Shown piece after piece: positions 1 through 9,150 of a stretch of 64,000 nt of DNA (position 1 is its first letter; each line of letters opens with the position of its first letter). A model generated the notes under the pieces. That model did no database searches, was not told where the DNA came from, and worked only from the letters and a program-made list of their open reading frames with translations. The position numbers were made by a program, and so were the translations under genes. Source of the stretch: Hyphomonas sp. CY54-11-8. GTDB taxonomy: Bacteria; Pseudomonadota; Alphaproteobacteria; Caulobacterales; Hyphomonadaceae. The stretch covers positions 248,001 to 312,000 of the forward strand of contig NZ_AWFD01000012.1 of the NCBI RefSeq assembly GCF_000682735.1, given 5' to 3'.

Positions 1-1458
1 CGCCTCGCAGAAAAGGCACATGGCGCAGGAAATTTCGGAACGCTGGTGCGCCTGACGCTTGGCATCGAAGCCTTTTCCGAGGGAAAGGATTCCATCTCCG
101 CCGCTTACCTCGCCGAAGACGGGTTCGGGCCATTCAACCGGACGGTCGCCCGTGGAATCTCGGCATGGCGCATCCTCGGAACGGATGGGGCGGATGCGGC
201 CGAGGCCTATCTGCAGGAAACCCTGACCGGTGATCCACGCCTCGACAGCGCAACGCTCTACATGATGGGCCTTATTCAGCTGTCGGCGCACAGCGATGCA
301 GACGCACTGGCAACGTTTGAGACGCTTTGGGAGTCCGGCGCGCGTCTGGCTATCGGCCTCGATGCGCATGCCCGGCTGCTGGCGGCAAAGGGTGACCGGG
401 CCCGTGCGCAGAGCCTGCTGAACACTTTCCACGATGAGATTGGCGAGAATTCGGCTCTGGAAAGCCTTCGCAAGGATATCCAGGCGGGGCGGGACATACA
501 CGTCACGCGTCTGACACCCCGGCAAGGCGCGGCGCTGGCCGTCTATGTGCCCGCTGCGGCGCTGATCACGCGGACGGACGACGACGTCGCCTCTGTCTAT
601 TTCGTGCTGGCCCTGGCGCTCGATCCGGACCTGCATGAGGCGCGGACTCTGTGGGCCCAGTCGCTGGAAAAGGCCGGGCGAGAGCCGGAAGCGATCGGCG
701 TCCTCGCGGACATTCCCGAAACATCTCCCTACTACTCTCCGGCGCGCGGGCAGATCGCTTGGGCGCTCCTCCGGCTCGGCCGTGAGGACGAGGCCGTGCA
801 GGTTGCCCGACAGGCGCTGGCGCAGGCGCCGGACCGCGGACTGCAAGTGCAGCTGGCCGAGATCTACCGCGCGCAGACGCGGTATCGGGAGGCAGATCGC
901 CTGCTGACGCAGATCATTGAGGACGATGCCCTGAACGGGCGCGAGGATTGGCGGCTCCTGTTCTCACGCGGTGCGACCCGTCATGCGCTGGATGACTGGG
1001 AGGGTGCAGAGGCGGATCTGAAGCAGGCACTACAGATTCAGCCGCACAGCCCTCTGGTTTTGAACTATCTCGGTTATGCCTATGTGGATCAGGGAATCCA
1101 TCTGGAGGAGGGGCTGAGCCTGATCCGGACGGCGCTGACCTATGACCCGGATTCCGGCTTCATCACCGACAGCCTCGGCTGGGCCTATTACCGTCTTGGC
1201 CGGTATGAGCTGGCCGTCTACTTCCTTGAAAAAGCAGTGGAATTAGAGCCCGGCGACCCGACCCTGAACGACCATCTGGGCGACGCCTACTGGCGCAGCG
1301 ACCGGAAACTGGAGGCGAAATACCAGTGGGAGCGGTCGCTGAAGCTGGAGCCGGCGGAACAGGTGCGGGCGCGCATCGAGGTGAAGCTGCTGAAGGGGCC
1401 GGACGCGCCTGCCGTCGTGCAAGCCGAGTCCGACGCGCCCCTGCCGCACCGGCCTTAA
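1..1458 (+). CDS. TPR-repeat protein, 5' end outside the window
   Basis: The reading frame is open from the first base, so the first in-frame GTG at base 46 is probably internal and the gene is cut by the window edge. What remains is about 485 residues of helical repeats. The clearest tetratricopeptide repeats are in the C-terminal third, for example LNYLGYAYVDQG, DSLGWAYYRLGRYELAVYF and LNDHLGDAYWRSDRKLEA, each with the spaced G/A and Y/L pattern of TPRs. TPR arrays are protein-binding scaffolds and no catalytic domain is visible. The gene ends 5 bases before ispE and is probably co-transcribed with it. The partner and the localisation cannot be read from this fragment because any signal peptide lies upstream. 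Confidence 0.85.
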   Translation, partial: RLAEKAHGAGNFGTLVRLTLGIEAFSEGKDSISAAYLAEDGFGPFNRTVARGISAWRILGTDGADAAEAYLQETLTGDPRLDSATLYMMGLIQLSAHSDADALATFETLWESGARLAIGLDAHARLLAAKGDRARAQSLLNTFHDEIGENSALESLRKDIQAGRDIHVTRLTPRQGAALAVYVPAAALITRTDDDVASVYFVLALALDPDLHEARTLWAQSLEKAGREPEAIGVLADIPETSPYYSPARGQIAWALLRLGREDEAVQVARQALAQAPDRGLQVQLAEIYRAQTRYREADRLLTQIIEDDALNGREDWRLLFSRGATRHALDDWEGAEADLKQALQIQPHSPLVLNYLGYAYVDQGIHLEEGLSLIRTALTYDPDSGFITDSLGWAYYRLGRYELAVYFLEKAVELEPGDPTLNDHLGDAYWRSDRKLEAKYQWERSLKLEPAEQVRARIEVKLLKGPDAPAVVQAESDAPLPHRP

Positions 1459-1463
1459 GACCA

Positions 1464-2357
1464 ATGAAATCAGGCGATTACAGCGCGCTGGCCCCGGCCA
1501 AGGTGAACCTGTTCCTGCATGTTGGGCCGCTACAGGCGAACGGCCGCCACCCGCTCGACTCGCTCGTCATGTTCGCAGGCGAGGCGGCGGCAGACCGGCT
1601 TTCCGTCATGATCAGCGATGACTTGTCCATGACCATAACCGGACCAGGCATGACCAATCCGGACTATATCGGACCAGTGGACGACAATCTCGTGCTTCGC
1701 GCGGCGCGCGCCCTGAAGGCCGAAACGGGCACCTCCAGGGGCGCCACCTTCACCCTGGAAAAACACCTCCCCATTGCCGCCGGCATCGGGGGCGGCTCTG
1801 CCGACGCCGCCGCCGCGCTGCGCCTGCTCACGGACCTTTGGGGCACAGACCCCGCCGCCGCCCGCAGGATCGCTCCGGCGCTTGGCGGCGACGTCCCGGT
1901 CGCGCTGGAGGGCCATGCGAGCCTGATGCAGGGTGAGGGCGAACGGGTGCGCCGCGCCGCGGGCCTGCCGCGCGTGCCGGCCCTCTTGGTCAATCCAAAC
2001 CTTGCCTGCCCGACGGGGCCGATCTTCCGCGCCTTTGACGAGGCGGGCGGCGGGGCAGGCTTCCGCGAATTCGATACCGTGCCGCCGTTCGATCATGTCC
2101 GGGATCTCGCCGGCTGGCTGGGTGAGCAGCGCAACGATCTTGAGGCCCCGGCCATTGCCGCCGTGCCGGAGATTGCCGGTGTGCTGGAAACGCTGAAGGC
2201 ATTGCCAGACGCGCTGCTGGCCCGCATGAGCGGATCGGGGGCGACCTGTTTTGCCCTGTTCGACACTGAAGAAGCCGCCCGCCGGGCCGAAGCGCAGCTC
2301 AGCGCCGACCGGCCGGACTGGTGGATCCGGGCAACCACGCTGGGAGACGCCGTGTGA
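1464..2357 (+). CDS. ispE: 4-diphosphocytidyl-2-C-methyl-D-erythritol kinase
   Basis: Cytosolic GHMP kinase of the non-mevalonate isoprenoid pathway. It phosphorylates the 2-hydroxyl of 4-diphosphocytidyl-2-C-methylerythritol with ATP. The 297 residues start with the family pattern APAKVNLFLHVG. The GHMP ATP-binding glycine loop is PIAAGIGGGSADAAAALR, near residues 90-107, and the C-terminal motif is MSGSGATCFALF. The frame extends upstream inside the TPR gene, but that extension is low complexity and unlike the family, so the ATG just after the TPR stop is used. It overlaps the next gene by four bases, which suggests an operon. It is the expected length for IspE. Confidence 0.95.
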   Translation: MKSGDYSALAPAKVNLFLHVGPLQANGRHPLDSLVMFAGEAAADRLSVMISDDLSMTITGPGMTNPDYIGPVDDNLVLRAARALKAETGTSRGATFTLEKHLPIAAGIGGGSADAAAALRLLTDLWGTDPAAARRIAPALGGDVPVALEGHASLMQGEGERVRRAAGLPRVPALLVNPNLACPTGPIFRAFDEAGGGAGFREFDTVPPFDHVRDLAGWLGEQRNDLEAPAIAAVPEIAGVLETLKALPDALLARMSGSGATCFALFDTEEAARRAEAQLSADRPDWWIRATTLGDAV

Positions 2358-3382
2358 GCTGGGAAGCGATGACCTTTATCCGCCTGATGGGGCCGGTCCT
2401 CCTGTCGGCGGCGCTGTGTGGTATGATGTTCCTTGTGCGGATTGATGACGCGCCGGATGGCGGCCGCAAGGTGCAGGCCGCACCGGTGCCAAGCTCCGGC
2501 GGGGTGGCCATCCTGATCACGCTGGCTGTATCGGCCTGGCTTGCGGGCGAGGCGGGGCTGATCTCGCAGAACTGGACCCGCAACGGCACACAGACCGTGC
2601 TGGCCGTGACTTTCGCGGCCGGGGCCATCGGCTTCGTGGACGATAAGTGGGGCATGAGCGCCTGGCTGAAGCTGGTGTTGACCGCCACGCTGGCCATCAG
2701 TTTTGCGGTGCTGGACCCGGGCCTGCGCCTCGCCAGCCTACCATTGCCGCTGGTCATGGCGGGCGTCGCCTTCTGGCTGCTGGTCACCATGAATGGTGTG
2801 AACTTCATGGACGGCTCCAACGGCCTCGCCATGGGATCAAGCGCGATCATGCTGCTCGGCGCGGCAGGTGTGTTCTGGCGGGTGGATCCTGCGCTGCCGT
2901 CACCGGCGCCAGACCTCGCCTTTCTCTGCGTGACAGCCGCGCTCGCCATTCTGGGCTTCCTCGCCTGGAACCTGCCGGGCAAACTCTATGCGGGCGACTC
3001 CGGCGCCTTCGGTATAGGCGCCTTCTTCGGCGGCGTGGGCATCATTGTCGGCGTCGTCTCGACCATTTGGACCGCGGCGATCCTGTTCCTGCCTTTCCTG
3101 GTGGACGTGGTGCTGACCGTCCTGTGGCGCGCAAAGAACGGCCAGTCCGTCATGACCGCCCACCGCGATCATGCCTACCAGCTGTTCCTGCGCAGCGGCT
3201 GGAAGCATATTCCCGTTGCCGTGCTCTGGTGGGTCTTCAGCTGGGCCTGCGCGCTCGCCGCGATGAACGTGCCGGATGGGCTGGCCGTGTTCGCCTTCTT
3301 TGGGCTGATAATCGTGGGGAGTGGCCTCTGGTTTCTACAGCGCCTCACGCTGGGCAGGAGGCTCGCGGCAGAGGGGCATTAA
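2354..3382 (+). CDS. Polyprenyl-phosphate sugar-1-phosphate transferase (MraY/WecA family)
   Basis: Polytopic membrane protein of about 342 residues from glycosyltransferase family 4 of the MraY/WecA type, which moves a sugar-1-phosphate from a UDP-sugar to a polyprenyl phosphate. Family motifs appear in order: a PSSGGVAI loop, GFVDDKWG with the paired aspartates, MNGVNFMDGSNGLA, GDSGAFGIGAF and a late HRDHAYQLF loop. It is not the peptidoglycan MraY by context, since no mur genes are nearby, so a role in O-antigen or exopolysaccharide initiation is inferred. The GTG start overlaps the ispE stop as gtga. An in-frame ATG five codons later is an alternative start. Donor sugar unknown. Confidence 0.82.
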   Translation: MSWEAMTFIRLMGPVLLSAALCGMMFLVRIDDAPDGGRKVQAAPVPSSGGVAILITLAVSAWLAGEAGLISQNWTRNGTQTVLAVTFAAGAIGFVDDKWGMSAWLKLVLTATLAISFAVLDPGLRLASLPLPLVMAGVAFWLLVTMNGVNFMDGSNGLAMGSSAIMLLGAAGVFWRVDPALPSPAPDLAFLCVTAALAILGFLAWNLPGKLYAGDSGAFGIGAFFGGVGIIVGVVSTIWTAAILFLPFLVDVVLTVLWRAKNGQSVMTAHRDHAYQLFLRSGWKHIPVAVLWWVFSWACALAAMNVPDGLAVFAFFGLIIVGSGLWFLQRLTLGRRLAAEGH

Positions 3383-3679
3383 ACACCTGCGCCTTGAAAG
3401 TCAGTTCAATAAAGAGCCGTCGTAAATGGCCATTATTCGCCGAAAGCTGCCGCTGCCTTTGTGGGTCAGAACACGTCTCCCAATCCTTCGCCCCAATTGG
3501 CTGAGCATCGCCGATTACAGGCCTTTGGTTCAATTTTGCAACCTGCATCATTACCGCAAGCTGGATGATCTCGGACGGCGTCTTGAAATAGGGAAATCGC
3601 TTCTGGCCTACTCCTGGAGCCCAAGTATCCAGGATGAGCCTCCTTAAGGTCGTTTTAAGAAATATTACCCCTTCTCTGA
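3383..3679. other. Intergenic stretch at the left edge of the low-GC island
   Basis: About 300 bases between the sugar-phosphate transferase and the convergent PEP synthase. Composition shifts from GC-rich to more AT-rich across it. One open frame of 73 codons starts near 3426, but it has no ribosome binding site and no recognisable motif. I see no terminator hairpin, tRNA or inverted terminal repeat. It probably contains the left junction of the island. Confidence 0.5.
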
Positions 3680-6085
3680 TCAGCCAGCTTGTTCGGATCG
3701 TGCTTCGGAACGGGCAACCTGCTGCTTCACTTGCCAGAAGCTATCCGGGGTCACCGAAATCGAGTCTATTCCGCACTTCACAAGAAAATCTGCGAATGCC
3801 GGCTTGTTGCTGGGGGCTTGTCCGCAAAAGCCAACTTTCGCTCCCGCCGCATGCGCCTTTTCTATAACTGTTCGGATCATCCACTGAACGGCCGGGTCGC
3901 TCTCGTCGAAGATGTCAGCAAGAAGTCTCGAATCCCTATCAACGCCGAGCGTGAGTTGAGTAAGATCATTCGACCCGATGGAGAAACCGTCAAAGCGCTG
4001 AGCGAACTCCTTCGCCAGCACGACGTTCGAAGGAATTTCGCACATGACATAGATTTCAAGCCCGTTATCGCCACGTTCAAGCCCATTTTCAGCCATCACC
4101 TCCAGAACGCGATCCGCTTCAGTTAGAGTACGGCAAAAGGGGATCATGACCACCACATTTGACAAGCCGATCTCCTCTCGCAGTTTGCAGATCGCCTGGC
4201 ATTCCAGAGCAAAACCGTCCCTGTAAAGCACAGAATAATAGCGGGCTGCGCCCCTGAAGCCGATCATAGGGTTTTCTTCATCAGGCTCGAACTGACGTCC
4301 GCCGATCAGGCTCGCATATTCGTTCGTTTTGAAATCGCTCATCCTGATGATCACCGGATGCGGATATTGCACTGCGGCGATCTCGGCGAGCCCCCGGGAG
4401 AGACGATCAATAAAATAGTCGCGGCCGTCGGAATAACCGCTGGTCAGATGGCTGATTACTTGCCTGGCGTCCGCGTCTGTTAACTTGTCAGGATCAAGTA
4501 GCGCCATAGGATGCACACGCACATAGTTTGAAATAACAAATTCCATACGCGCTAATCCGACACCGTCTGCAGGTAGTTGCCACCAGCGATAAGCGGCCGA
4601 AGGGTCGGCCATATTGAGCATAACCTGGGTTCGCGTATCCGGCAGGTCGACGATATCCAACTCCTCAAATTGAATTTCTGCCTGGCCGGCGTAAACGCGG
4701 CCTTCATCGCCTTCCGCGCATGAAACCGTAACCTCATCGCCTGATTTGAGTTTCGCCGTTGCGTTTTCGGCGCCGACCACTGCAGGCAGACCCAGCTCAC
4801 GGCTGATAATCGCAGCATGCGAGGTGCGCCCACCGTGATCGGTCACGATGGCGGCAGCACGTTTCATGATGGGAACCCAGTCCGGATCCGTAGTGCTTGT
4901 CACCAACACTGCACCATCAATAAATGATCCAATCTGATCTGGGCTTTCCACCACCTGCACAACACCGGCAGCTGCGCGGTCTCCAACGCTGAGGCCGCGT
5001 ACTAGGATGTCTCCCTTGTTCTTGAGGCTGTAATTACGAATGACGCCCGCCTTGGTCATGGCCCGGACGGTTTCAGGCCGTGCCTGGACTACATAGATGT
5101 CTCCGGTCACACCATCTTTTGCCCACTCCATATCCATCGCGCAGCCATAATGATTTTCAATGGACACGGCCCAGCGAGCCAGCTGCAAAATCTCGTCATC
5201 ATCGAGAACGATCGTGCGCTGCTCTTCCGGCGATGTTTCGACTATTATGGTCGGCGCGCCAGAGCCCTCGCCGTAGACCATCTTCACAGTCTTCTCGCCA
5301 CGCTTTCGCTTGAGAATGGGTTTGCATGACAGGTCGGCGAGCAGAGGTTTGAACACGTGATATTCATCTGGATCGACGACCCCCTGCACGACTGTTTCGC
5401 CCAGCCCCCAAGCTGCATTGATAAGCACGATCCGATCAAATCCTGTCTCGGTGTCAATGGAGAACATGACGCCTGATGCCCCGTGATCGGCACGAACCAT
5501 ACACTGTACACCAACAGAAAGTCCGACATGCATATGGTCGAAACCCTTGGTGTCGCGGTAGCTGATAGCTCGGTCCGTAAACAGCGAGGCGAAACACTTC
5601 CGGCAAGCGTCAAGGAGTGCGTCTTCGCCGGAGACATTCAGAAATGTTTCCAGCTGCCCAGCGAAACTGGCTTCGGGAAGGTCCTCCGCCGTCGCGCTTG
5701 ACCTCACTGCGACAGACGGAATGTGATGAGCCGACATAGTCCCGAGTTCACGGTACGCATCCCTCACCGCCCGACAGACCTCGTCCGGCCAGTTTCCATC
5801 AAGGAACAACCTTCGGATCCTATCGCCAGCAGTCTGAAGGTCGATTTCGCGGCGCCCATAACGAGCGAGTTCCTCTTTGATGGGTGCCCTGAGATCATTC
5901 TTATCCACAAAACGCCAATAGGCGTTAGATGTGAGCGCGAATCCCGGCGGTACTCTCACCCCCGCCTGCCGGAGTTTCGAGCTGAGTTCTCCCAGGGAGG
6001 CGTTTTTACCCCCCACAAGGGGGCCATCCGCCCGCCCGATTTCGTGAAACCAGGCAATCAAATCTGAGGGACTGGACGCAGCCAT
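3680..6085 (-). CDS. ppsA: Phosphoenolpyruvate synthase
   Basis: Pyruvate, water dikinase: ATP + pyruvate + water gives PEP + AMP + phosphate, for gluconeogenesis. The 801 residues show the N-terminal ATP-grasp module (GGKNASLGEL; RSSATAEDLPEASFAGQ near 128-144), the swivelling phosphohistidine motif GGRTSHAAII with His near 423, and a C-terminal PEP/pyruvate barrel with PMIGFRGAARYY and a GFCGQAPSN loop carrying the catalytic cysteine. An upstream ATG would add 10 residues. The start used has AGGGAA seven bases ahead and an N-terminus like other PpsA proteins. Base composition is lower in GC than the flanking genes, and it is transcribed away from the P-type ATPase. ppdK elsewhere in this window also makes PEP. 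Confidence 0.94.
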   Translation of the reverse strand: MAASSPSDLIAWFHEIGRADGPLVGGKNASLGELSSKLRQAGVRVPPGFALTSNAYWRFVDKNDLRAPIKEELARYGRREIDLQTAGDRIRRLFLDGNWPDEVCRAVRDAYRELGTMSAHHIPSVAVRSSATAEDLPEASFAGQLETFLNVSGEDALLDACRKCFASLFTDRAISYRDTKGFDHMHVGLSVGVQCMVRADHGASGVMFSIDTETGFDRIVLINAAWGLGETVVQGVVDPDEYHVFKPLLADLSCKPILKRKRGEKTVKMVYGEGSGAPTIIVETSPEEQRTIVLDDDEILQLARWAVSIENHYGCAMDMEWAKDGVTGDIYVVQARPETVRAMTKAGVIRNYSLKNKGDILVRGLSVGDRAAAGVVQVVESPDQIGSFIDGAVLVTSTTDPDWVPIMKRAAAIVTDHGGRTSHAAIISRELGLPAVVGAENATAKLKSGDEVTVSCAEGDEGRVYAGQAEIQFEELDIVDLPDTRTQVMLNMADPSAAYRWWQLPADGVGLARMEFVISNYVRVHPMALLDPDKLTDADARQVISHLTSGYSDGRDYFIDRLSRGLAEIAAVQYPHPVIIRMSDFKTNEYASLIGGRQFEPDEENPMIGFRGAARYYSVLYRDGFALECQAICKLREEIGLSNVVVMIPFCRTLTEADRVLEVMAENGLERGDNGLEIYVMCEIPSNVVLAKEFAQRFDGFSIGSNDLTQLTLGVDRDSRLLADIFDESDPAVQWMIRTVIEKAHAAGAKVGFCGQAPSNKPAFADFLVKCGIDSISVTPDSFWQVKQQVARSEARSEQAG

Positions 6086-6474
6086 AAGAAAATTCCCTGT
6101 TCTGAGCAAAGACATTCACACAAGTCTTTTACCAAGTTCGTCATAAGGTCGAAATGGGAGAAACTCGGGTTTAAACTTTGAACACCCTATCCAAATCAGG
6201 TAGGCCAGCTTTACTGCCTGAACAGCCGTAATGGGCCAGGACGCATCTCTCGAAACACCGTTGTTGATCGGCAATCACTCGCCGAAAGCAGACATATCCG
6301 GAACCGCCGGTTGCGAATCCGTGCGGGATCCGTCGAGGTGTAGGAGCAAATCAGGACCGCTATGGTCCTGGAAACGTAGAAAATGTTCTTTTGAATTGTT
6401 CCAGAAACGCTGGTAAATTCACGCGATGCGATCCGGGGACTTTCTAGATTTGACCGTGAAGTCTGGAGCCTGAC
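6086..6474. other. Divergent intergenic region between ppsA and the ATPase
   Basis: Nearly 390 bases that must hold the promoters of both divergent genes. I see no gene in it: the one open frame of about 60 codons has no ribosome binding site or motif. It contains a perfect 7-base inverted repeat, listed separately, and a TTGAT...AATCA element near 6263 that only partly fits the FNR/FixK consensus. GC content is lower than in the core genes. Confidence 0.5.
6352..6370. promoter_or_regulatory. Perfect inverted repeat CAGGACC-N5-GGTCCTG
   Basis: Two 7-base arms separated by GCTAT, about 105 bases upstream of the ATPase start and about 270 from the ppsA start. It could be an operator or an RNA hairpin. 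No T-run follows on either strand, so it is not a terminator. Function is unknown. Confidence 0.35.
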
Positions 6475-8919
6475 TTGGACCGGGAAGTACCTCTTGATCG
6501 GCTTGTTGGTTTGTCGAACGACCAGACCAGTCTCGCCTCAAGCCAGGTCACCGAACGCCGCACACAGTATGGCGCAAACGCCATTCTCGAAGAAGCGTCG
6601 TCGAATTGGTACAATATCATTCGGAATACGATTCAGGATCCGATGATTTGGTTCCTAGTCGGAACCGCAGCCTTGTTCCTGTGGCTCGGCGAATACACAG
6701 AAGCGGCGGTGCTGGCTGCGGCGTTGGCGCCGATTATTGGCATGGATGCGTATCTTCACCGACGCACTCAGGCATCGACGGAAGGATTGTTGGCTCGGTT
6801 GGCAACCCAAACATCGGTCATTCGCAACGATGAAGAACAGTGCATTTCTTCTGATGAACTCGTGCCAGGCGACCTCGTCATCGTTCGGCCAGGAGAATAT
6901 TTTCCAGCAGACGGTCTGATCGTTTCTGGCGAGGGGCTACAGGCAGAAGAATCCTCACTGACCGGTGAAGCGCTTCCTGTTCGAAAACTTTCATTTGGCT
7001 GGCCGGCAGAAGCTCCCAAAGCGCTGATGGCCGATAACCAATACTGGGGTATGGCTGGCACGCGTTTATTGACAGGGACTGCGCGCATCCGGGTTGCATT
7101 CACTGGTGCGGAAACGCTTTATGGGGAGATAGTCCGACTATCCCGCCTCTCTCAGAGAGAGCGTACGCCGCTTCAGGAAGCGATCTCGCGACTTGTTCAG
7201 TTGCTGCTGGTTGTCGCCCTTATGTTCTGCGCGGCCCTTGCGGTCATTCGCTATGTACAAGGCTATGGGATCGTTGACGCGGTTTTGAGTGCTGTAACGC
7301 TGGCCATTGCGGCATTGCCAGAAGAGTTTCCTGTCGTTCTGACATTCTTTCTTGGTCTGGGAGTATTTCGCCTGGCTCAACGGCAAGCCCTGGTTCGGCG
7401 TGCTGTTGTTGTTGAGAATATTGGCAGGGTCTCTTGCATTTGTTGTGACAAGACCGGCACGCTGACTGAAGGGCAGCTCACGCTCGATCATTCACTACCT
7501 GTTGAAGGCCTCAAGATTGACCATCTCTTGGCCATAGCTGCAACGGCGTCTCGAAGGGAGACGAGCGACCCGCTGGATTTGGTCCTTCTTCAGTCTGCGC
7601 GCGCGTTGGATGGCGAATTCGAAAAAGTCTTTCCCTTCACGGAAGATCGGCTTCGCGAAGTTTCTGTTCGGCGGGTCGCTGCAGGACACTGGGATTTTGC
7701 AATGAAAGGTGCTCCTGAGACCGTACTTGCCATGTCAAACCTAAGCGAGGCCCAGGGTGCTCACTGGAAGGCTCGCGTCAATAAGCTGGCCTCAACAGGT
7801 CACAAGGTGATTGGTGTTGCCTCGCTGGGTATCAATCACTGGAATGGAGAGGAACCGCAATCTGGGTTTGAATTTGCTGGTCTCCTTGCTTTTTCCGATC
7901 CCGTCAGGCCGGGGGTTGCTGATGCGGTAGATCGCGCCCAGAAGGCGGGCATTCGCGTTATCATGATCACAGGAGATCACGCACAGACAGCCGAGGCGAT
8001 CGCACGCGATATCGGAATCGGCACGACGGAACCCAGAGCTATCGATGGCAGTGAACTGAAGGCGGCCTTGGAAAGAGACCCACACGGAATTGGATTCGAT
8101 GTGGTATCAAGATGCACGCCTGCCCAGAAGCTCCTGCTTGTTCAGGCTCTGCACAATCGCGGAGAAATTGTTGCGGTGACGGGGGACGGCGTAAATGACG
8201 CGCCAGCGCTCCGGGGGGCCGATGTCGGGATTGCAATGGGCTTACGGGGGACACGTTCGGCACGAGAGGTCGCCTCTATAGTGCTTCTCGACGACGACTT
8301 CTCAACGATCGTGAGGGCAGTTTCAGAAGGTCGTCAGTTGTTCGCAAACTTGAAGTCGAGCTTTGCATATCTGCTGATGCTCCATGTCCCGCTCGTAACA
8401 ACTGCTGCATTGGTTCCGCTTCTGGGTTATCCGCTCCTGTATTTGCCGATCCACATTGTCTGGCTGGAGCTCATCATTCACCCCACAGCGATGCTGGCTT
8501 TTCAGAATCGGGCACCAACTGACATTTTGCTGCCAGTCGAACATCACAAACGCGTACGCTTCTTTTCATCATCGGAATGGATCTCGATTGCTTCAGTGGG
8601 GCTTGTGACTTCATGCATCGTCCTGGGCAGTTATCTGCTCAGTTTGGGCACTGAGCCCGATATTCTCCATGCAAGAGCCATGGCGATCGCCGCACTCGTA
8701 ACGGCAGGTTCAGCAATCACGTTAGGCCTTACACGACTGCATTCTCCAGTGGCTTTGATCGCAACCATTGCTCCTTTGGCATCCGCAGTTCTGGCAATTC
8801 AGATTGAACCACTCGCTCGCATCTTGCACTTGTCTCCCCTGCAGCCTGATGATTGGTTAATTATAACACTAAGTGGCATATTGACTGGTGCAGGCGCCGC
8901 CTTCGTAAGACCAAGATGA
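6475..8919 (+). CDS. P-type cation-transporting ATPase
   Basis: Membrane ion pump of 814 residues with all P-type landmarks: actuator TGEALP (163-168), phosphorylation motif DKTGTL with Asp near 325, nucleotide-domain KGAPETVL, MITGDHAQTA, and the hinge VTGDGVNDAPAL. Overall plan resembles P2-type (Ca2+/Mg2+-like) pumps with a 10-helix core. The ion-site helices are unusual: M4 has PEEFP instead of the SERCA PEGLP, and M6 reads WLELIIHPTAM. Ion specificity is therefore not assignable. The TTG start follows GGAG by eight bases. It diverges from ppsA and shares its lower GC content, suggesting both arrived together. Confidence 0.9.
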   Translation: MDREVPLDRLVGLSNDQTSLASSQVTERRTQYGANAILEEASSNWYNIIRNTIQDPMIWFLVGTAALFLWLGEYTEAAVLAAALAPIIGMDAYLHRRTQASTEGLLARLATQTSVIRNDEEQCISSDELVPGDLVIVRPGEYFPADGLIVSGEGLQAEESSLTGEALPVRKLSFGWPAEAPKALMADNQYWGMAGTRLLTGTARIRVAFTGAETLYGEIVRLSRLSQRERTPLQEAISRLVQLLLVVALMFCAALAVIRYVQGYGIVDAVLSAVTLAIAALPEEFPVVLTFFLGLGVFRLAQRQALVRRAVVVENIGRVSCICCDKTGTLTEGQLTLDHSLPVEGLKIDHLLAIAATASRRETSDPLDLVLLQSARALDGEFEKVFPFTEDRLREVSVRRVAAGHWDFAMKGAPETVLAMSNLSEAQGAHWKARVNKLASTGHKVIGVASLGINHWNGEEPQSGFEFAGLLAFSDPVRPGVADAVDRAQKAGIRVIMITGDHAQTAEAIARDIGIGTTEPRAIDGSELKAALERDPHGIGFDVVSRCTPAQKLLLVQALHNRGEIVAVTGDGVNDAPALRGADVGIAMGLRGTRSAREVASIVLLDDDFSTIVRAVSEGRQLFANLKSSFAYLLMLHVPLVTTAALVPLLGYPLLYLPIHIVWLELIIHPTAMLAFQNRAPTDILLPVEHHKRVRFFSSSEWISIASVGLVTSCIVLGSYLLSLGTEPDILHARAMAIAALVTAGSAITLGLTRLHSPVALIATIAPLASAVLAIQIEPLARILHLSPLQPDDWLIITLSGILTGAGAAFVRPR

Positions 8920-8930
8920 TCTGTAACCTC

Positions 8931-8958
8931 CACATTTCATGGTGAGTTCGGAAATGTG
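8931..8958 (+). terminator. Possible weak terminator hairpin after the ATPase
   Basis: CACATTTC and GAAATGTG form a perfect 8-base stem around a 12-base loop just after the ATPase stop. The downstream tail is only moderately T-rich, so intrinsic termination is uncertain. Confidence 0.35.
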
Positions 8959-9150
8959 TTGTGGTTCTGATTGTCCGATTTGGGCCAATGAACGACATTC
9001 CATGGCTTATGCTTGGATCCATCCCATACTACCAATCCTCGAAACAAATCTACCCACCTGCCGCGAGGTGAGACTTTGCGGTCCGTTGCCCGCTGAGCTG
9101 AAGCCGCGCAAAGTGGTTTCAGAGATCAAAGGCAATAGAGGAAACGGGCC

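Noticed and set aside
6263-6277. Possible FNR/FixK box in the ppsA-ATPase intergenic region
   Set aside because: TTGAT and an AATCA-like arm are present but spacing and the distal half do not match TTGAT-N4-ATCAA.
6310-6325. tRNA-like T-loop sequence GGTTGCGAATCC
   Set aside because: An extra base disrupts the T-loop consensus and no acceptor or anticodon stem can be folded around it.
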